A DNA stretch of 64,000 bases from Microbaculum marinum (GCF_042646165.1 NZ_JBHRTC010000022.1), one strand, 5' to 3'; positions 43,404 to 52,938 are shown, numbered from the stretch's first letter. The notes: a model not told the origin generated them from the sequence alone. Program-made: numbers and translations.

Positions 43404-45152
43404 ATGCCGATGCGCCCGATTTGCGCCGTCCTGCTCGCGCTTGCCCTGCCTCTCCTCGGGCTGTCTCCCGCCCCCGCCGACACTCTCAGCCGGGCCGCGC
43501 CGGAGCCTGCGACCGTCGGCGGCGAACGCGCTCCGGTCACCGCGGACAGACAGATGGTGGTGACCGCCCATCCGCTCGCCAGCGCGGCCGGCCTCAAGGC
43601 GCTGCGCGACGGCGGCAGCGCCGTCGACGCGGCCATCGCCGCGATCATGGTGCTCGGTCTCGTCGAGCCGCAGTCGGCCGGCCTCGGCGGCGGCGCCTTC
43701 CTCGTGAGCTGGGATGCCGCCTCGGGGCGCCTGACTACCTGGGACGGCCGCGAGACCGCACCGGCCGCCGCCACCCCCGACCTCTTCCTGAACGCAGAGG
43801 GCAAGCCCAATCCCTGGCCGGAAATGGTGCCGGGCGGCCTCTCCGTAGGAGTTCCGGGCCTGCTGGCGATGCTGCATGCCGCCCACGCCCAGGGCGGCAA
43901 GCTGCCCTGGGCCCGGCTGTTCGACGATGCGATCGCGCTCGCCCGCGACGGCTTCGGCGTTTCGCCGCGGCTGAGCGGCCTGGTCGCCGGCATGGGCGCC
44001 GATGCGTTCTCGCCGCAGGCACAGGAATACTTCCTTACCCCCCACGGCGGTCCGCCGCTGCTCGGGCAGGTCATCGAGAACGGCGCCTACGCCGACACGC
44101 TCGAGCGGATCGCCGACGACGGTCCGGCGGCCTTCTACACTGGCGAGATCGCGGCGGACATTGACGCAGCGGTGGCACACTCCTGGCACAATCCTGGCAC
44201 ACTGACGGCAGACGACCTTGCCAACTACCGGGCAGTCGAAAGGCCGGCCGTCTGCGGCACCTACCGCGGCTACCGGGTCTGCGGCATGGGGCCGCCGTCA
44301 TCGGGCGGCCTGGCAGTTGCCATGTCGCTGGAATATCTCGATAAATTCGACCTCGGCCAGGTCCCGACCGCCGCCGCACTGAACCTCGTCGGCAACGCGG
44401 AGAACCTCGCCTTCGCCGATCGCGACCGCTATGTCGCCGACCCGGACTTCGTCGATGTTCCCGCCGGCCTCATGAACCCCGACTACATCGCCGGGCGCGT
44501 CGCGCTGATCGATCCGAAGCGGTCCGGCGGCGTCCGCGAGCCCGGCAATCCGCCTGCCGCCGACGGGTCCTTCGGCAAGGATGGAACGAAGGAAGCCCCT
44601 GGAACGACCCAGGTTTCCGTTGTCGACGCGGCCGGCAACGCGGTCTCCATGACCGCCTCGATCGAGTCGGCCTTCGGCTCCCGCCTGTTCGTCGACGGCT
44701 TCCTCCTCAACAACGAACTGACGGATTTCTCCTTCGCGCCGGAAGACGAGAACGGCTATCCGATCGCGAACCGGGTCGAAGGCGGCAAGCGGCCGCGGTC
44801 GTCGATGGCGCCCACCATCGTCTTCGACCCCGACGGTAAGCTCGCCATGGTGCTCGGATCGCCCGGAGGGAGCCGCATAATCCCCTATGTCATCAAGGCG
44901 ATAGTCGCCCATGTCGACTGGGGGCTCGATCCGCAGGCCGCCGCGTCGCTGTTCAATTTCGGCAGCCGCAACGGCCCCTTCGAGGTGGAGAACGTACCCG
45001 GCGCCGACCTCTGGATTTCCGCGCTGGAGGATCTCGGCTGGACCGCAAGACAGGCGGAAATGACCAGCGGGATCAACATGATAACGATCCGGGACGGCAA
45101 GCTCCAAGGCGGTTCGGATCCGCGACGCGAAGGCGTGGCGATGGGCGACTGA
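43404..45152 (+). CDS. ggt: Gamma-glutamyltransferase
   Basis: Periplasmic enzyme of 582 residues that removes or transfers the gamma-glutamyl group of glutathione and related compounds. Signal peptide about 1-26. The self-processing Thr401 lies in EAPGTTQVSVVD, giving the large and small subunits; the substrate-binding stretch GSPGGSRIIPYV and the SSMAPTI motif follow. Ribosome site AAGGAG. Its stop lies one base from that of the convergent amidase. With chaC at 48107 it gives two independent routes of glutathione breakdown in 5 kb. Confidence 0.95.
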   Translation: MPMRPICAVLLALALPLLGLSPAPADTLSRAAPEPATVGGERAPVTADRQMVVTAHPLASAAGLKALRDGGSAVDAAIAAIMVLGLVEPQSAGLGGGAFLVSWDAASGRLTTWDGRETAPAAATPDLFLNAEGKPNPWPEMVPGGLSVGVPGLLAMLHAAHAQGGKLPWARLFDDAIALARDGFGVSPRLSGLVAGMGADAFSPQAQEYFLTPHGGPPLLGQVIENGAYADTLERIADDGPAAFYTGEIAADIDAAVAHSWHNPGTLTADDLANYRAVERPAVCGTYRGYRVCGMGPPSSGGLAVAMSLEYLDKFDLGQVPTAAALNLVGNAENLAFADRDRYVADPDFVDVPAGLMNPDYIAGRVALIDPKRSGGVREPGNPPAADGSFGKDGTKEAPGTTQVSVVDAAGNAVSMTASIESAFGSRLFVDGFLLNNELTDFSFAPEDENGYPIANRVEGGKRPRSSMAPTIVFDPDGKLAMVLGSPGGSRIIPYVIKAIVAHVDWGLDPQAAASLFNFGSRNGPFEVENVPGADLWISALEDLGWTARQAEMTSGINMITIRDGKLQGGSDPRREGVAMGD

Positions 45153-45153
45153 G

Positions 45154-46359
45154 TCAATCCGTCGCTGAAATTCGCCCGGCCAGGTCCACGAGCGCCCGGT
45201 CGCTGCCGGCCGGACCTATGATCGACAGGCCGAGCGGGGCGCCGTCGAGGCTGGCCAGGGGGATCGTCACCTGCGGCAGGCCTGCGATGCCGGCGATGCA
45301 CAGGATTGAGAGCGCCCGGTCGCGGAAGATCTCCAGCTCCGCAACCGGCGTCGCAGCCAGCGGGGCAATGGCTGGAACCGTAGGCAGGACAAGCACTTGC
45401 GATTGCACGAGGGCGCGGACGTGCTCGCGGATCTTCGCGTGCAGGTCCCAGGCGCGGGCCTTCGCCGCCTGGTCGCGGTCGACACGGCGCGCCCACTCGA
45501 ATCGGTCCCGCACGCCCGGCCCGAATTCGGGGTTGCGGCTTTCGATCCACTTTCCGTGGACCTCCCAGATTTCCGCCGCCTGCGTGGTCCGGAACACCAG
45601 CAGCCAGTCGGCAAGGCCCTGCGGGGTGTCGGCGGTCGCGGCGATTAATTCCGATCGCATCGGACCAAGCACGCTTCCGGCCCGCTCTGCTGCTGCGGCG
45701 AAAGCGGAGCGTGTCCGGTCATCGATCACCAGTTCGAGCGCGTCCGATATTACTGCGGGCGAGCCCTGCGGCAGACCCGCCGTGTCCGCGCCCAGCAGGA
45801 CGTCGCCGACGCGGGCGAACGTCCTGGCATCTCGTGCGAACCAGCCGACCGTGTCGTAGCTCGGGGCAAGCGGCATGCATCCGGAAATGTCGATGCGGCC
45901 GATCGTCGGGCGGATTCCGAAAAGGCCGCAATAGCTTGCCGGCGCCCGCACCGAACCGCCGGTATCCGTACCGAGGGCGAAATCGACGAGACCTCCGGCC
46001 GTGGCCGATGCCGAACCCGACGACGAGCCGCCCGGAATCCGCTCCGGCGCAGCGAAATTGACCGGAGTCCCGTAATGCGCGTTCTGTCCCTGCAGCGAGA
46101 ACGCCAGTTCGTCGGTAATCGTCTTGCCGACGAATTCCGCGCCTGCGTCGAGCAGTTTCTGCACCGCGGGCGCATTCGCGGAGGCCGGTTCGGCCTCGGC
46201 GAGCCTGGTCGGGTTGCCGCAGCCGGTCGGATACCCGGCCACGTCGAACAGATCCTTGACGCCCAGCCTCAGGCCGGCCAAGGGGCCGGTTCGCGCATGC
46301 GCCACGGGCACCTCGGGGTAGCGCATGAAAGCGCCGAGCGGATCATCGGATATCGGCAA
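45154..46359 (-). CDS. Amidase (amidase-signature family)
   Basis: 401 residues. The Ser-cisSer-Lys triad is visible: Lys35 in GVKDLFDV, the cis-Ser in GGSSSGSASATAGG (about 112), and the nucleophile Ser136 in GTDTGGSVRAP. Cytosolic hydrolysis of a carboxamide to acid and ammonia. The N-terminal lead is short, as in AtzF/aryl-amidase-like members. Start is TTG 46359, with GGGGAGCAGG upstream; no ATG gives a full N-terminus. It could provide the second step after nitrile hydratase, but it is 10 kb away and not co-transcribed. Confidence 0.9.
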   Translation of the reverse strand: MPISDDPLGAFMRYPEVPVAHARTGPLAGLRLGVKDLFDVAGYPTGCGNPTRLAEAEPASANAPAVQKLLDAGAEFVGKTITDELAFSLQGQNAHYGTPVNFAAPERIPGGSSSGSASATAGGLVDFALGTDTGGSVRAPASYCGLFGIRPTIGRIDISGCMPLAPSYDTVGWFARDARTFARVGDVLLGADTAGLPQGSPAVISDALELVIDDRTRSAFAAAAERAGSVLGPMRSELIAATADTPQGLADWLLVFRTTQAAEIWEVHGKWIESRNPEFGPGVRDRFEWARRVDRDQAAKARAWDLHAKIREHVRALVQSQVLVLPTVPAIAPLAATPVAELEIFRDRALSILCIAGIAGLPQVTIPLASLDGAPLGLSIIGPAGSDRALVDLAGRISATD

Positions 46360-46433
46360 GCACCTGCTCCCCAGCCTAATGCCGGGCGACCATAATGTCC
46401 GACGCTGCCGCTGTCATGCCAGTGAGGCGCGGC

Positions 46434-47999
46434 TCACACGACCGCCGCCGGAAAGTACTGGTAGATCCAGGTTTCGCTGAGTGCGTCCCCGCCCTGGCGC
46501 AGATACATGCGCAGGGTGACCGGTTCGTGGCCCTGCGCTTCGATATCGAACAGCACCCGCCAGCGATCCGTGCCGACAACGGGATAGGCGTCGGTGTTAT
46601 CGATCTTGCCGCGGCTCGATTCCACCGCCGCGGTCACGCCGCTCTGCCGATCGAGCCCGGCCAACGTGGGGCCTTCCAGGTCGATGGCAAACTTGCGCGC
46701 ACCCGGCGGGCGCGGCTGGCCGGGAATGCCACCCATGCCGATCCGCGTTGCCACCACCTGCGCAATCGGCGCCGGATGGGGCTCGGCGGCGAGCCAGTGC
46801 AGCCGATAGGAGAAATCCAGGGCCTGGCCGCCCGCCACCGGCTCGCGCGGCACCCAGAATGCGACGATGTTGTCGTGGATTTCGTCGTCGGTCGGGATCT
46901 CGACCAGTTGAACGGACCCCGCCCCCCAGTCGTTGTTCGGCTCTACCCAGACACTTGCGCGTTTTTCGTAGAAGACCCCGTCGTCCTGGTAGTTCTCGAA
47001 GTCGCGGTCGCGCTGCAGCAGGCCGAAGCCGCGGGGGTTCTCGTCCACGAAGGCGTTGGTCGTCACGATCGGCGGATTGGTGATCGGCCGCCAGATGCGC
47101 TCGCCTGCGCCCGTCCAGATCGCCAGACCGTCGGAATCGTGGATTTCCGGCCGCCAGTCCTTCGCGTCCTCCCGGTTCGTCTCGGAATACCAGAACATGC
47201 TGGTCAGCGGTGCGATGCCGAGCTTCTCGATGGGCGTGCGGGTGAACAACGCCGCCTCGACGTCCTGCACGATGCCCTTGTCGGGCGGGCCGCCCGCGAT
47301 GCGGTAGGCGCCGCTGAGGCTGGGGCCGTCGAGCAGCGCGTAGAGGATCAGGCCACCGTCCCCGGTGCGCTCCAGCCAGAACTCGCTGAAGCGCGGGAAT
47401 TCCTCCGCCTTCGACGACGCCGTGTCGACGGCGATGCCGCGCGCCGACAGTCCGTACTGGCCGAACGGGCCGGAGGTACGGAAGTAGGACGCACCGAGAA
47501 CCGCAAGCCAGTCGCTCTTCCCCGACTCGTCCATGACCCGGAATCCGGCGAAGCCGATATCCTCGGGCAGGTTGCGGGCCACGTGACCTTCGGGCATTTC
47601 GAAATGGTCCGGCGAATAGAGCAGTTCCCGCGCCTCGCCCCCCTCCACGGCGTATATGCGCACCGGCGCCTTGAAATAGCGGCCGAGGTGGAAGAAGCCG
47701 ATGCCGGGACCGCCACCGTCTCCGCCCCACAGCTGCGCCTCGTCGCGGAAGCGGATCTGCTGGTGAGCGTCGAAGTCGATCTGCTCGAGCACCTCGGGCG
47801 CCCGAATGACCGGCGCCGCATAGGGTTTGCCGGCCAGTTCCCGGGCACGGCGCTTGAGGAGGTCGAACGAGAACGGCTCGGCGGGGCCGAACCGCGACTC
47901 CGCGGAGGCGGTCGCCAAGGCGAGCCGAGGCAGGAGGCCGGCCGCGCCGACGCATACTCCGCCGATCAGGAGTTCGCGGCGGGTCAGGGTGTAAACCAT
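46434..47999 (-). CDS. Glucan biosynthesis protein OpgG/OpgD family
   Basis: 521 residues. Periplasmic protein for osmoregulated periplasmic glucan backbone synthesis. The N-terminus TRRELLIGG followed by a hydrophobic stretch is a Tat signal (OpgD-like). The body follows OpgG: FRDEAQLW, FGQYGLSARGIAVDT, PLTSMFWYSETN and the GFGLLQRDRDFENYQD motif. OpgH, the partner glucosyltransferase, is not in the window. Ribosome site AGGAGACCC upstream of ATG 47999. Divergent from chaC by 107 bases. Confidence 0.93.
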   Translation of the reverse strand: MVYTLTRRELLIGGVCVGAAGLLPRLALATASAESRFGPAEPFSFDLLKRRARELAGKPYAAPVIRAPEVLEQIDFDAHQQIRFRDEAQLWGGDGGGPGIGFFHLGRYFKAPVRIYAVEGGEARELLYSPDHFEMPEGHVARNLPEDIGFAGFRVMDESGKSDWLAVLGASYFRTSGPFGQYGLSARGIAVDTASSKAEEFPRFSEFWLERTGDGGLILYALLDGPSLSGAYRIAGGPPDKGIVQDVEAALFTRTPIEKLGIAPLTSMFWYSETNREDAKDWRPEIHDSDGLAIWTGAGERIWRPITNPPIVTTNAFVDENPRGFGLLQRDRDFENYQDDGVFYEKRASVWVEPNNDWGAGSVQLVEIPTDDEIHDNIVAFWVPREPVAGGQALDFSYRLHWLAAEPHPAPIAQVVATRIGMGGIPGQPRPPGARKFAIDLEGPTLAGLDRQSGVTAAVESSRGKIDNTDAYPVVGTDRWRVLFDIEAQGHEPVTLRMYLRQGGDALSETWIYQYFPAAVV

Positions 48000-48106
48000 G
48001 GGTCTCCTGCTCTATTTCGATATCCGAAGCAGTCTGATCCACTGTCATGGTGGAATTTCTGTGGCAAGCGTGCAATCGAAGTGCGGAAGGCGGTCGGGAT
48101 TCAGGT

Positions 48107-48823
48107 ATGTCGGGACGAAAACGCAGGATGGAATTGACCACGGATCACGTCGCCCAGGTTCACCGGGTAATAGAGGATCCCGGTCTCGATCCTGACCTGA
48201 CCTACCGGACCGACGAGGACTACGCCGAACTCACCCGCGAACTGCTGGAGGTGCGTCCGGCCGGCGAGGAGCTTTGGCTGTTTGCCTCCGGCTCGCTGAT
48301 CTGGAGGCCCGAGGTCGAGCATCTCGAGGGCCGGGTCGGCACCATCCATGGCTATCATCGCTCGTTCTGCCTGAGGATGACCCAGTGGCGCGGCTCCAAG
48401 GAGCAGCCGGGGCTGATGATGGCGCTCGATCGGGGCGGCCAGTGCACCGGCATCGTCTACCGGTTGAACCACGAGGCGATGGAGGAGCAGATCGACAAGC
48501 TCCTGCGCCGCGAAATGCGGACGCGGCCCTCCAACAATGCGGCCCGCTGGATGACGGTGAAGACTTCCGAAGGCCCGGTCACGGCCCTGGTCTTCGTCAT
48601 GAACCGCAACGGCCCGGCCTATGTCGGCCGCCAGTCTCTGGCTGACACCGTCGAGATGCTGGCGCGCGCCTGCGGCCACGGCGGCTCCTGTGCGGAATAC
48701 CTTTACAACACCGTGCACCACCTCGAGGAAATGGGCATACACGACCGCCAGCTGTGGAACCTGCAGGAACTGGTCGCCCGCCGGATCGCCGAGGACCACG
48801 GGCTCGACGGCGAAGGCATCTGA
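48107..48823 (+). CDS. chaC: Glutathione-specific gamma-glutamylcyclotransferase
   Basis: 238 residues. Releases 5-oxoproline from glutathione in the cytosol. The nucleotide-like loop is FASGSLIWRPEVEH, then GYHRSFC; the remaining signature GGSCAEYLYNTVHHLEEMGIHD is ChaC-type, as is the catalytic-Glu region around YRLNHEAMEEQ. ATG 48107 follows a CAGGT; ATG 48128, seven codons later, is possible. Divergent from the OpgG gene and convergent with copA. The name reflects E. coli chaC, which lies beside chaA; no such gene is seen here. Confidence 0.93.
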   Translation: MSGRKRRMELTTDHVAQVHRVIEDPGLDPDLTYRTDEDYAELTRELLEVRPAGEELWLFASGSLIWRPEVEHLEGRVGTIHGYHRSFCLRMTQWRGSKEQPGLMMALDRGGQCTGIVYRLNHEAMEEQIDKLLRREMRTRPSNNAARWMTVKTSEGPVTALVFVMNRNGPAYVGRQSLADTVEMLARACGHGGSCAEYLYNTVHHLEEMGIHDRQLWNLQELVARRIAEDHGLDGEGI

Positions 48824-48854
48824 GCGCCCGCGACGGCTCCGCTCCCGGCCGCGA

Positions 48855-51200
48855 TCACAGTTTCGCCTTCCGCAACCGAAGCGAATTGCCGATCACGCTG
48901 ACCGACGACAGCGACATCGCCGCGGCCGCCAGCATCGGCGACAGCAACAGCCCGAGGAACGGGTACAGGACGCCGGCGGCGATCGGCACGCCGGCGGCGT
49001 TGTAAACGAACGCGAAGAACAGGTTCTGGCGGATATTGCGCATCGTCGCCTGACTGAGCCGGCGCGCCTTCACGATACCGTTCAGGTCCCCCTTCAGGAG
49101 GGTCACGCCGGCGCTCTCGATGGCGACGTCCGTGCCGGAGCCCATGGCGATGCCGATATCGGCTGCGGCGAGCGCCGGCGCGTCGTTGACGCCGTCGCCG
49201 GCCATGGCGACCACGCGACCCTCGTTCTGGAGTCGCCTTACGACGTCGCTCTTCTGGTCGGGCAGGACGTCGGCCTCGACCTCGTCGATTCCCAGCCTGC
49301 GCGCCACCGCCTCCGCCGTCGTGCGGTTGTCGCCGGTTAGCATGACGATGCGAATGCCGTCTTCATGCAGTGCCTGAATCGCCTGGGGCGTCGTTTCCTT
49401 GACCGGGTCGGCGATCGCCAGCACGCCGGCGGCCCTGCCGTCGACACCGGCGAAGATCGCCGTGGCGCCCTCCTTGCGCAGCGCGTCGGCCGTGCCGGAG
49501 AGCGCACCGGTGTCGATCCCGTGCTCGTTCAGGAAGGCGGCGGAGCCGAGCAGGACGGCCCGGCCGTCCACGACCCCCATCGCTCCCTTGCCGGTCGGGG
49601 ACTCGAAATCAGAGGCGTCCGCGAGAGTCAGTCCGCGTGCCTGCGCAGCGGCGACGACGGCTGCCGCCAGCGGATGCTCGCTGGCCCGTTCGACGCTGGC
49701 GCAAAGCTGCAGCAGTTCGTCTTCGGAGATCCCCTCGGCGACGATCTCGGTTACCGAGGGCCTGCCCTCGGTCAGCGTTCCCGTCTTGTCGCAGACGAGC
49801 GTATCGACCTTTTCCATCCGCTCGAGCGCCTCGGCGCTCCTGATCAGCACACCGGCGCTCGCGCCGCGTCCCACGCCGACCATGATCGCCATCGGCGTGG
49901 CGAGGCCGAGCGCGCACGGGCAGGCGATGATCAGCACGCTGACGGCAGCGACGAGGGCAAAGGCGAAGCGGGGATCCGGCCCGAACATCGACCAGACGAC
50001 GAAGGCGACAAGCGCGGCGGCCAGCACCAGCGGCACGAACCATCCGGAGACCTGGTCCGCCAGCCGCTGGATCGGCGCCCGGCTGCGCTGCGCGTCGGCA
50101 ACCATCTGCACGATTCGCGACAGCATGGTGTCGCGGCCGACCTTCTCGGCCCGCATCACCAGCCCGCCGGACTGGTTCATCGTACCGCCGATCACAGCGT
50201 CGCCGACGCTCTTGGTCACGGGCATCGACTCGCCGGTGACCATCGATTCGTCCACCGACGAGCGTCCGTCGGCCACTTCGCCGTCGACCGGCACCTTTTC
50301 GCCGGGGCGTACCCTCAGGCGGTCGCCGATGACGATATCCTCAAGCAGCACCTCCTCGTCGCTGCCGTCCGCGACGATGCGGCGGGCGGTCTTCGGCGCA
50401 AGGTTGAGGAGCGCCTTGATCGCTCCGCTCGTCCGCTCCCGGGCCCGCAGTTCCAGTAGCTGGCCGAGGAGCACGAGGACGGTGATCACCGCGGCAGCCT
50501 CGAAATACACCGCCACGGTTCCATCCGGCCCCCGGAAATCGGCGGGAAATACGCCCGGCGCAACGGTCGCCACCACCGAGTAGAGCCAGGCAACGCCGGT
50601 TCCCATTGCAATCAGCGTGAACATGTTGAGATTGCGGGTTACGATCGACTGCCAGCCACGCTCGAAGAAGGGCCAGCCGCACCACAGGACGACGGGCGTG
50701 GCCAGCACGAGTTGCACCCAGTTCGAGGTGCCCGACTCGAGGATGTGGAGACCGAGCACGTGGCCGCCCATCTCGAGCAGGAAGACGGGGACCGTCAGCG
50801 CCAGGCTGATCCAGAAGCGGCGGGTGAAGTCGACCAGTTCCGGATTCGGGCCGGAGTCCGCCGACACCATCATCGGCTCCAGGGCCATGCCGCAAATCGG
50901 GCAGGTGCCGGGTCCTTCCTGCTGGATCTCCGGATGCATCGGGCACGTGTAGATCGCGCCTTCGACGACCGGCTCTTCCCGCCGCTCGCCGGCGAGATAG
51001 CTCTCCGGCTCCGCAACGAACCTCTCGCGGCACTTCCCGCTGCAGAAATAATAGGTCGTGCCGTGGTGCTCGTGGGCATACCTGGCGGTCTGCGGATCGA
51101 CGCTCATGCCGCATACCGGGTCCGTCACCGCCGCCTGTTCGGGCGAACCGGGGTGATGCTCGTGGGCGCAGCGGGCGGAATGCTGATGGTCGGCGGACAT
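48855..51200 (-). CDS. copA: Copper-exporting P1B-type ATPase with YHS and heavy-metal-binding domains
   Basis: 781 residues in the inner membrane. The N-terminus has no classical HMA ferredoxin-like domain; it has a His-rich start, a YHS domain (TDPVCGM, about 26-65) and a YTCPMHPEI...TCPICGM metal-binding module (84-105). The core shows TGES (322-325), the transport motif CPC (427-429), DKTGTLT (471-477), the SEHPLA motif and GDGVNDAP. These mark a Cu+-type pump. Divergent from csoR across a 91-base region holding two CsoR-type operators, so it is expected to be induced by copper. Converges on chaC. Confidence 0.95.
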   Translation of the reverse strand: MSADHQHSARCAHEHHPGSPEQAAVTDPVCGMSVDPQTARYAHEHHGTTYYFCSGKCRERFVAEPESYLAGERREEPVVEGAIYTCPMHPEIQQEGPGTCPICGMALEPMMVSADSGPNPELVDFTRRFWISLALTVPVFLLEMGGHVLGLHILESGTSNWVQLVLATPVVLWCGWPFFERGWQSIVTRNLNMFTLIAMGTGVAWLYSVVATVAPGVFPADFRGPDGTVAVYFEAAAVITVLVLLGQLLELRARERTSGAIKALLNLAPKTARRIVADGSDEEVLLEDIVIGDRLRVRPGEKVPVDGEVADGRSSVDESMVTGESMPVTKSVGDAVIGGTMNQSGGLVMRAEKVGRDTMLSRIVQMVADAQRSRAPIQRLADQVSGWFVPLVLAAALVAFVVWSMFGPDPRFAFALVAAVSVLIIACPCALGLATPMAIMVGVGRGASAGVLIRSAEALERMEKVDTLVCDKTGTLTEGRPSVTEIVAEGISEDELLQLCASVERASEHPLAAAVVAAAQARGLTLADASDFESPTGKGAMGVVDGRAVLLGSAAFLNEHGIDTGALSGTADALRKEGATAIFAGVDGRAAGVLAIADPVKETTPQAIQALHEDGIRIVMLTGDNRTTAEAVARRLGIDEVEADVLPDQKSDVVRRLQNEGRVVAMAGDGVNDAPALAAADIGIAMGSGTDVAIESAGVTLLKGDLNGIVKARRLSQATMRNIRQNLFFAFVYNAAGVPIAAGVLYPFLGLLLSPMLAAAAMSLSSVSVIGNSLRLRKAKL

Positions 51201-51228
51201 GGCAGGCCTGGCTCCGGGGAAGTGGGGC

Positions 51229-51247
51229 TATACCCTATAGGGGTATA
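51229..51247. promoter_or_regulatory. CsoR-type operator 1 (copA side)
   Basis: TATACCCTATAGGGGTATA, a near-perfect palindrome of the known CsoR type (TACCC-spacer-GGGTA). It lies 29 bases upstream of the copA start. Confidence 0.8.
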
Positions 51248-51256
51248 TCATACCGC

Positions 51257-51285
51257 TTGACATGTATACCCCCTATGGGTATCTG
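51257..51285 (+). promoter_or_regulatory. Candidate csoR promoter
   Basis: TTGACA (51257-51262) with 17 bases to a weak -10, TATCTG (51280-51285). The second operator lies within the spacer, a repressible arrangement. Initiation would fall near 51292. Confidence 0.5.
51265..51282. promoter_or_regulatory. CsoR-type operator 2 (csoR side)
   Basis: TATACCCCCTATGGGTAT. It overlaps the candidate csoR promoter spacer and the upstream ATG at 51262, which argues that this ATG is not the real start. Confidence 0.75.
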
Positions 51286-51291
51286 GCAAGA

Positions 51292-51567
51292 ATGCAGGAC
51301 GAGGTGAAGTCAGCGGTCGCCAGGCGACTCGGCCGGATAGAGGGCCAGGTCCGCGGAATCGCGCGGATGGTGGCCGACGACCGCTACTGTATCGATGTCG
51401 TCAATCAGGTTTCCGCCGTACGCGCCGCGCTCAAGCGCGTCGAGGAGGAGGTCCTGCGCGATCATGTCGCCCATTGCGTAGAGCACGCGATCGCAAGCGG
51501 CGATCAGGAAGAGCAGCGCCAGAAGATCGCCGAACTGATGCAGGTCCTGGAGCGGTCAGGACGCTGA
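51292..51567 (+). CDS. csoR: Copper-sensing repressor, CsoR/RcnR family
   Basis: 91-residue all-helical repressor from ATG 51292. It has the CsoR ligand set: Cys33 (RYCIDV), His58 and Cys62 (DHVAHC, the H-x3-C pair), which marks the copper type rather than RcnR. The N-terminal helix RRLGRIEGQVRGIARMV is typical. An ATG at 51262 would add ten residues encoded by the second operator palindrome, so I do not use it; no strong ribosome site precedes 51292, and the mRNA may be leaderless. When copper binds, DNA is released and copA is expressed. Confidence 0.9.
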   Translation: MQDEVKSAVARRLGRIEGQVRGIARMVADDRYCIDVVNQVSAVRAALKRVEEEVLRDHVAHCVEHAIASGDQEEQRQKIAELMQVLERSGR

Positions 51568-51694
51568 GTCCGGCCAACATCTTCCGTTCGGTCGGCTTGA
51601 CACCATAACCGGAACAAAGTCCGGTCTTCCTGCTTTAACATTTCCGAGCACCTAGATACCTCAACGAGCCCGGACTGCAGGGTAGCGATCCCAC

Positions 51695-52813
51695 ATGGAA
51701 AAACTCGACCAGACCCATTTCCTTGACGGTGGCGGAGAAATGGCGGAAGCCATCCGCCGCTTCGATTGGGCACAAACGCCGCTTGGCCCGCTGCCTGAGT
51801 GGCCGCCGGCGCTGGCAATAGCCGTCGGGATGATGCTGAACTCCCGATTCCCCAAATGCATCGTCTGGGGTCCGGAGAAAACCGCCATCTACAACGACGC
51901 GTTCCGACCGATCCTGGGCAACAAGCCGGAGCCGCTGGGCAAGTCGTTCAAGGAGATCTGGGCGGAAGCATGGGACACGATCGGTCCGATCGCCGACAAG
52001 GCTTTCGCCGGCGAGGCGACATTCATCGAGGATTTCCCGCTCGTCATCGACCGCTTCGGGCATCCCGAGCAGGCTTACTTCACCTTCTGCTACAGTCCCA
52101 TCCGCGACGAGAAGGGCAACATCTCGGGAATGATGGATACGGTCATCGAGACGACCGGCAAGGTCCAGGCGCAAAAGCACGCCAGACTTCTCAATCGCGA
52201 GCTGGCGCACCGCATCAACAATACGCTGGCCATGGTGTCGGCGATCGCCAGCCAGACCTTCCGCACGGCGAAGTCCAAGGACGAGGCGAAGACGCGGCTC
52301 GACCTGCGCATTCTCGCGCTGGGCGAGGCCCACAAGATCCTGACAAAATCACAGGAGGGGACGGCGCCGATCCGCGCCGTCGTCGACAACGCTCTTGCGC
52401 CCCATCTCACGGGAGCCAACGAAATCACCATCGAGGGCCCGCCGCTCGACTTGTCCGCGAGGCATTCGCTGGCACTGGCCCTGGCCACCAACGAACTCGC
52501 CACCAATGCGGTCAAGTACGGTGCCCTGTCGACCGATGAGGGTAAGGTCAATATCTCCTGGAAGGTCGGTGCGCCGCGATCCTCCGAGCGCTTCGTGTTC
52601 TGTTGGGTCGAAGAGGGCGGGCCGCCCGTCCGCAAGCCGAGGCGACGCGGCTTCGGGTCCGTCCTCGTCGAGAAGGCACTGGCGCAGGACTTCCAGGGCG
52701 ACGTCAAGCTCGTCTACGACCGTGTCGGCCTGAAGTGCGAACTGACCACGGAGATGCGCAACCTGCATTTCGAACCGGACGATGACCTGTTCGTGAACGG
52801 AAATCCGGCTTAG
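51695..52813 (+). CDS. HWE-family sensor histidine kinase with PAS domain
   Basis: 372 residues, no membrane segment. The N-terminal PAS domain (about 15-155) contains FDWAQTPLGPLPEWP, the usual opening of PAS sensors in this family. The phosphoacceptor His172 lies in ELAHRINNTLAMV; the ATP domain has TNELATNAVKYGAL (Asn 266 and 271) and the HWE hallmark FCWVEEGG (304-306). Cytoplasmic. No receiver or response regulator gene follows, so it is an orphan kinase; family members feed PhyR/general-stress or light responses. A GGAAC-like motif at 51611 is discussed below. Confidence 0.92.
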   Translation: MEKLDQTHFLDGGGEMAEAIRRFDWAQTPLGPLPEWPPALAIAVGMMLNSRFPKCIVWGPEKTAIYNDAFRPILGNKPEPLGKSFKEIWAEAWDTIGPIADKAFAGEATFIEDFPLVIDRFGHPEQAYFTFCYSPIRDEKGNISGMMDTVIETTGKVQAQKHARLLNRELAHRINNTLAMVSAIASQTFRTAKSKDEAKTRLDLRILALGEAHKILTKSQEGTAPIRAVVDNALAPHLTGANEITIEGPPLDLSARHSLALALATNELATNAVKYGALSTDEGKVNISWKVGAPRSSERFVFCWVEEGGPPVRKPRRRGFGSVLVEKALAQDFQGDVKLVYDRVGLKCELTTEMRNLHFEPDDDLFVNGNPA

Positions 52814-52869
52814 GCACCTTCCCGGGAACACCCCCCTACGGCGCGGCGGGATCAAAAACGTGCCCGGCA

Positions 52870-52896
52870 TGTCACAAGTCGCCGCCCTGTTCCGTC
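52870..52896 (+). promoter_or_regulatory. ECF41-type promoter upstream of the CMD-sigma operon
   Basis: TGTCACA (52870-52876), 16 bases, CGTC (52893-52896). This matches the ECF41 target consensus as I recall it (TGTCACA-N16-CGTC). Initiation would fall near 52903, about 36 bases before the start codon. Confidence 0.75.
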
Positions 52897-52938
52897 GTTC
52901 CAGTGCAGACCCACTGCCTGTAACGACGGAGATTGACG

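Noticed and set aside
51611..51636. EcfG (general stress) promoter for the HWE kinase: GGAAC-N17-CTTT
   Set aside because: The -35 fits but the -10 is a mismatch to CGTT. It is too weak to list as a feature; a reporter test in an EcfG mutant would decide.
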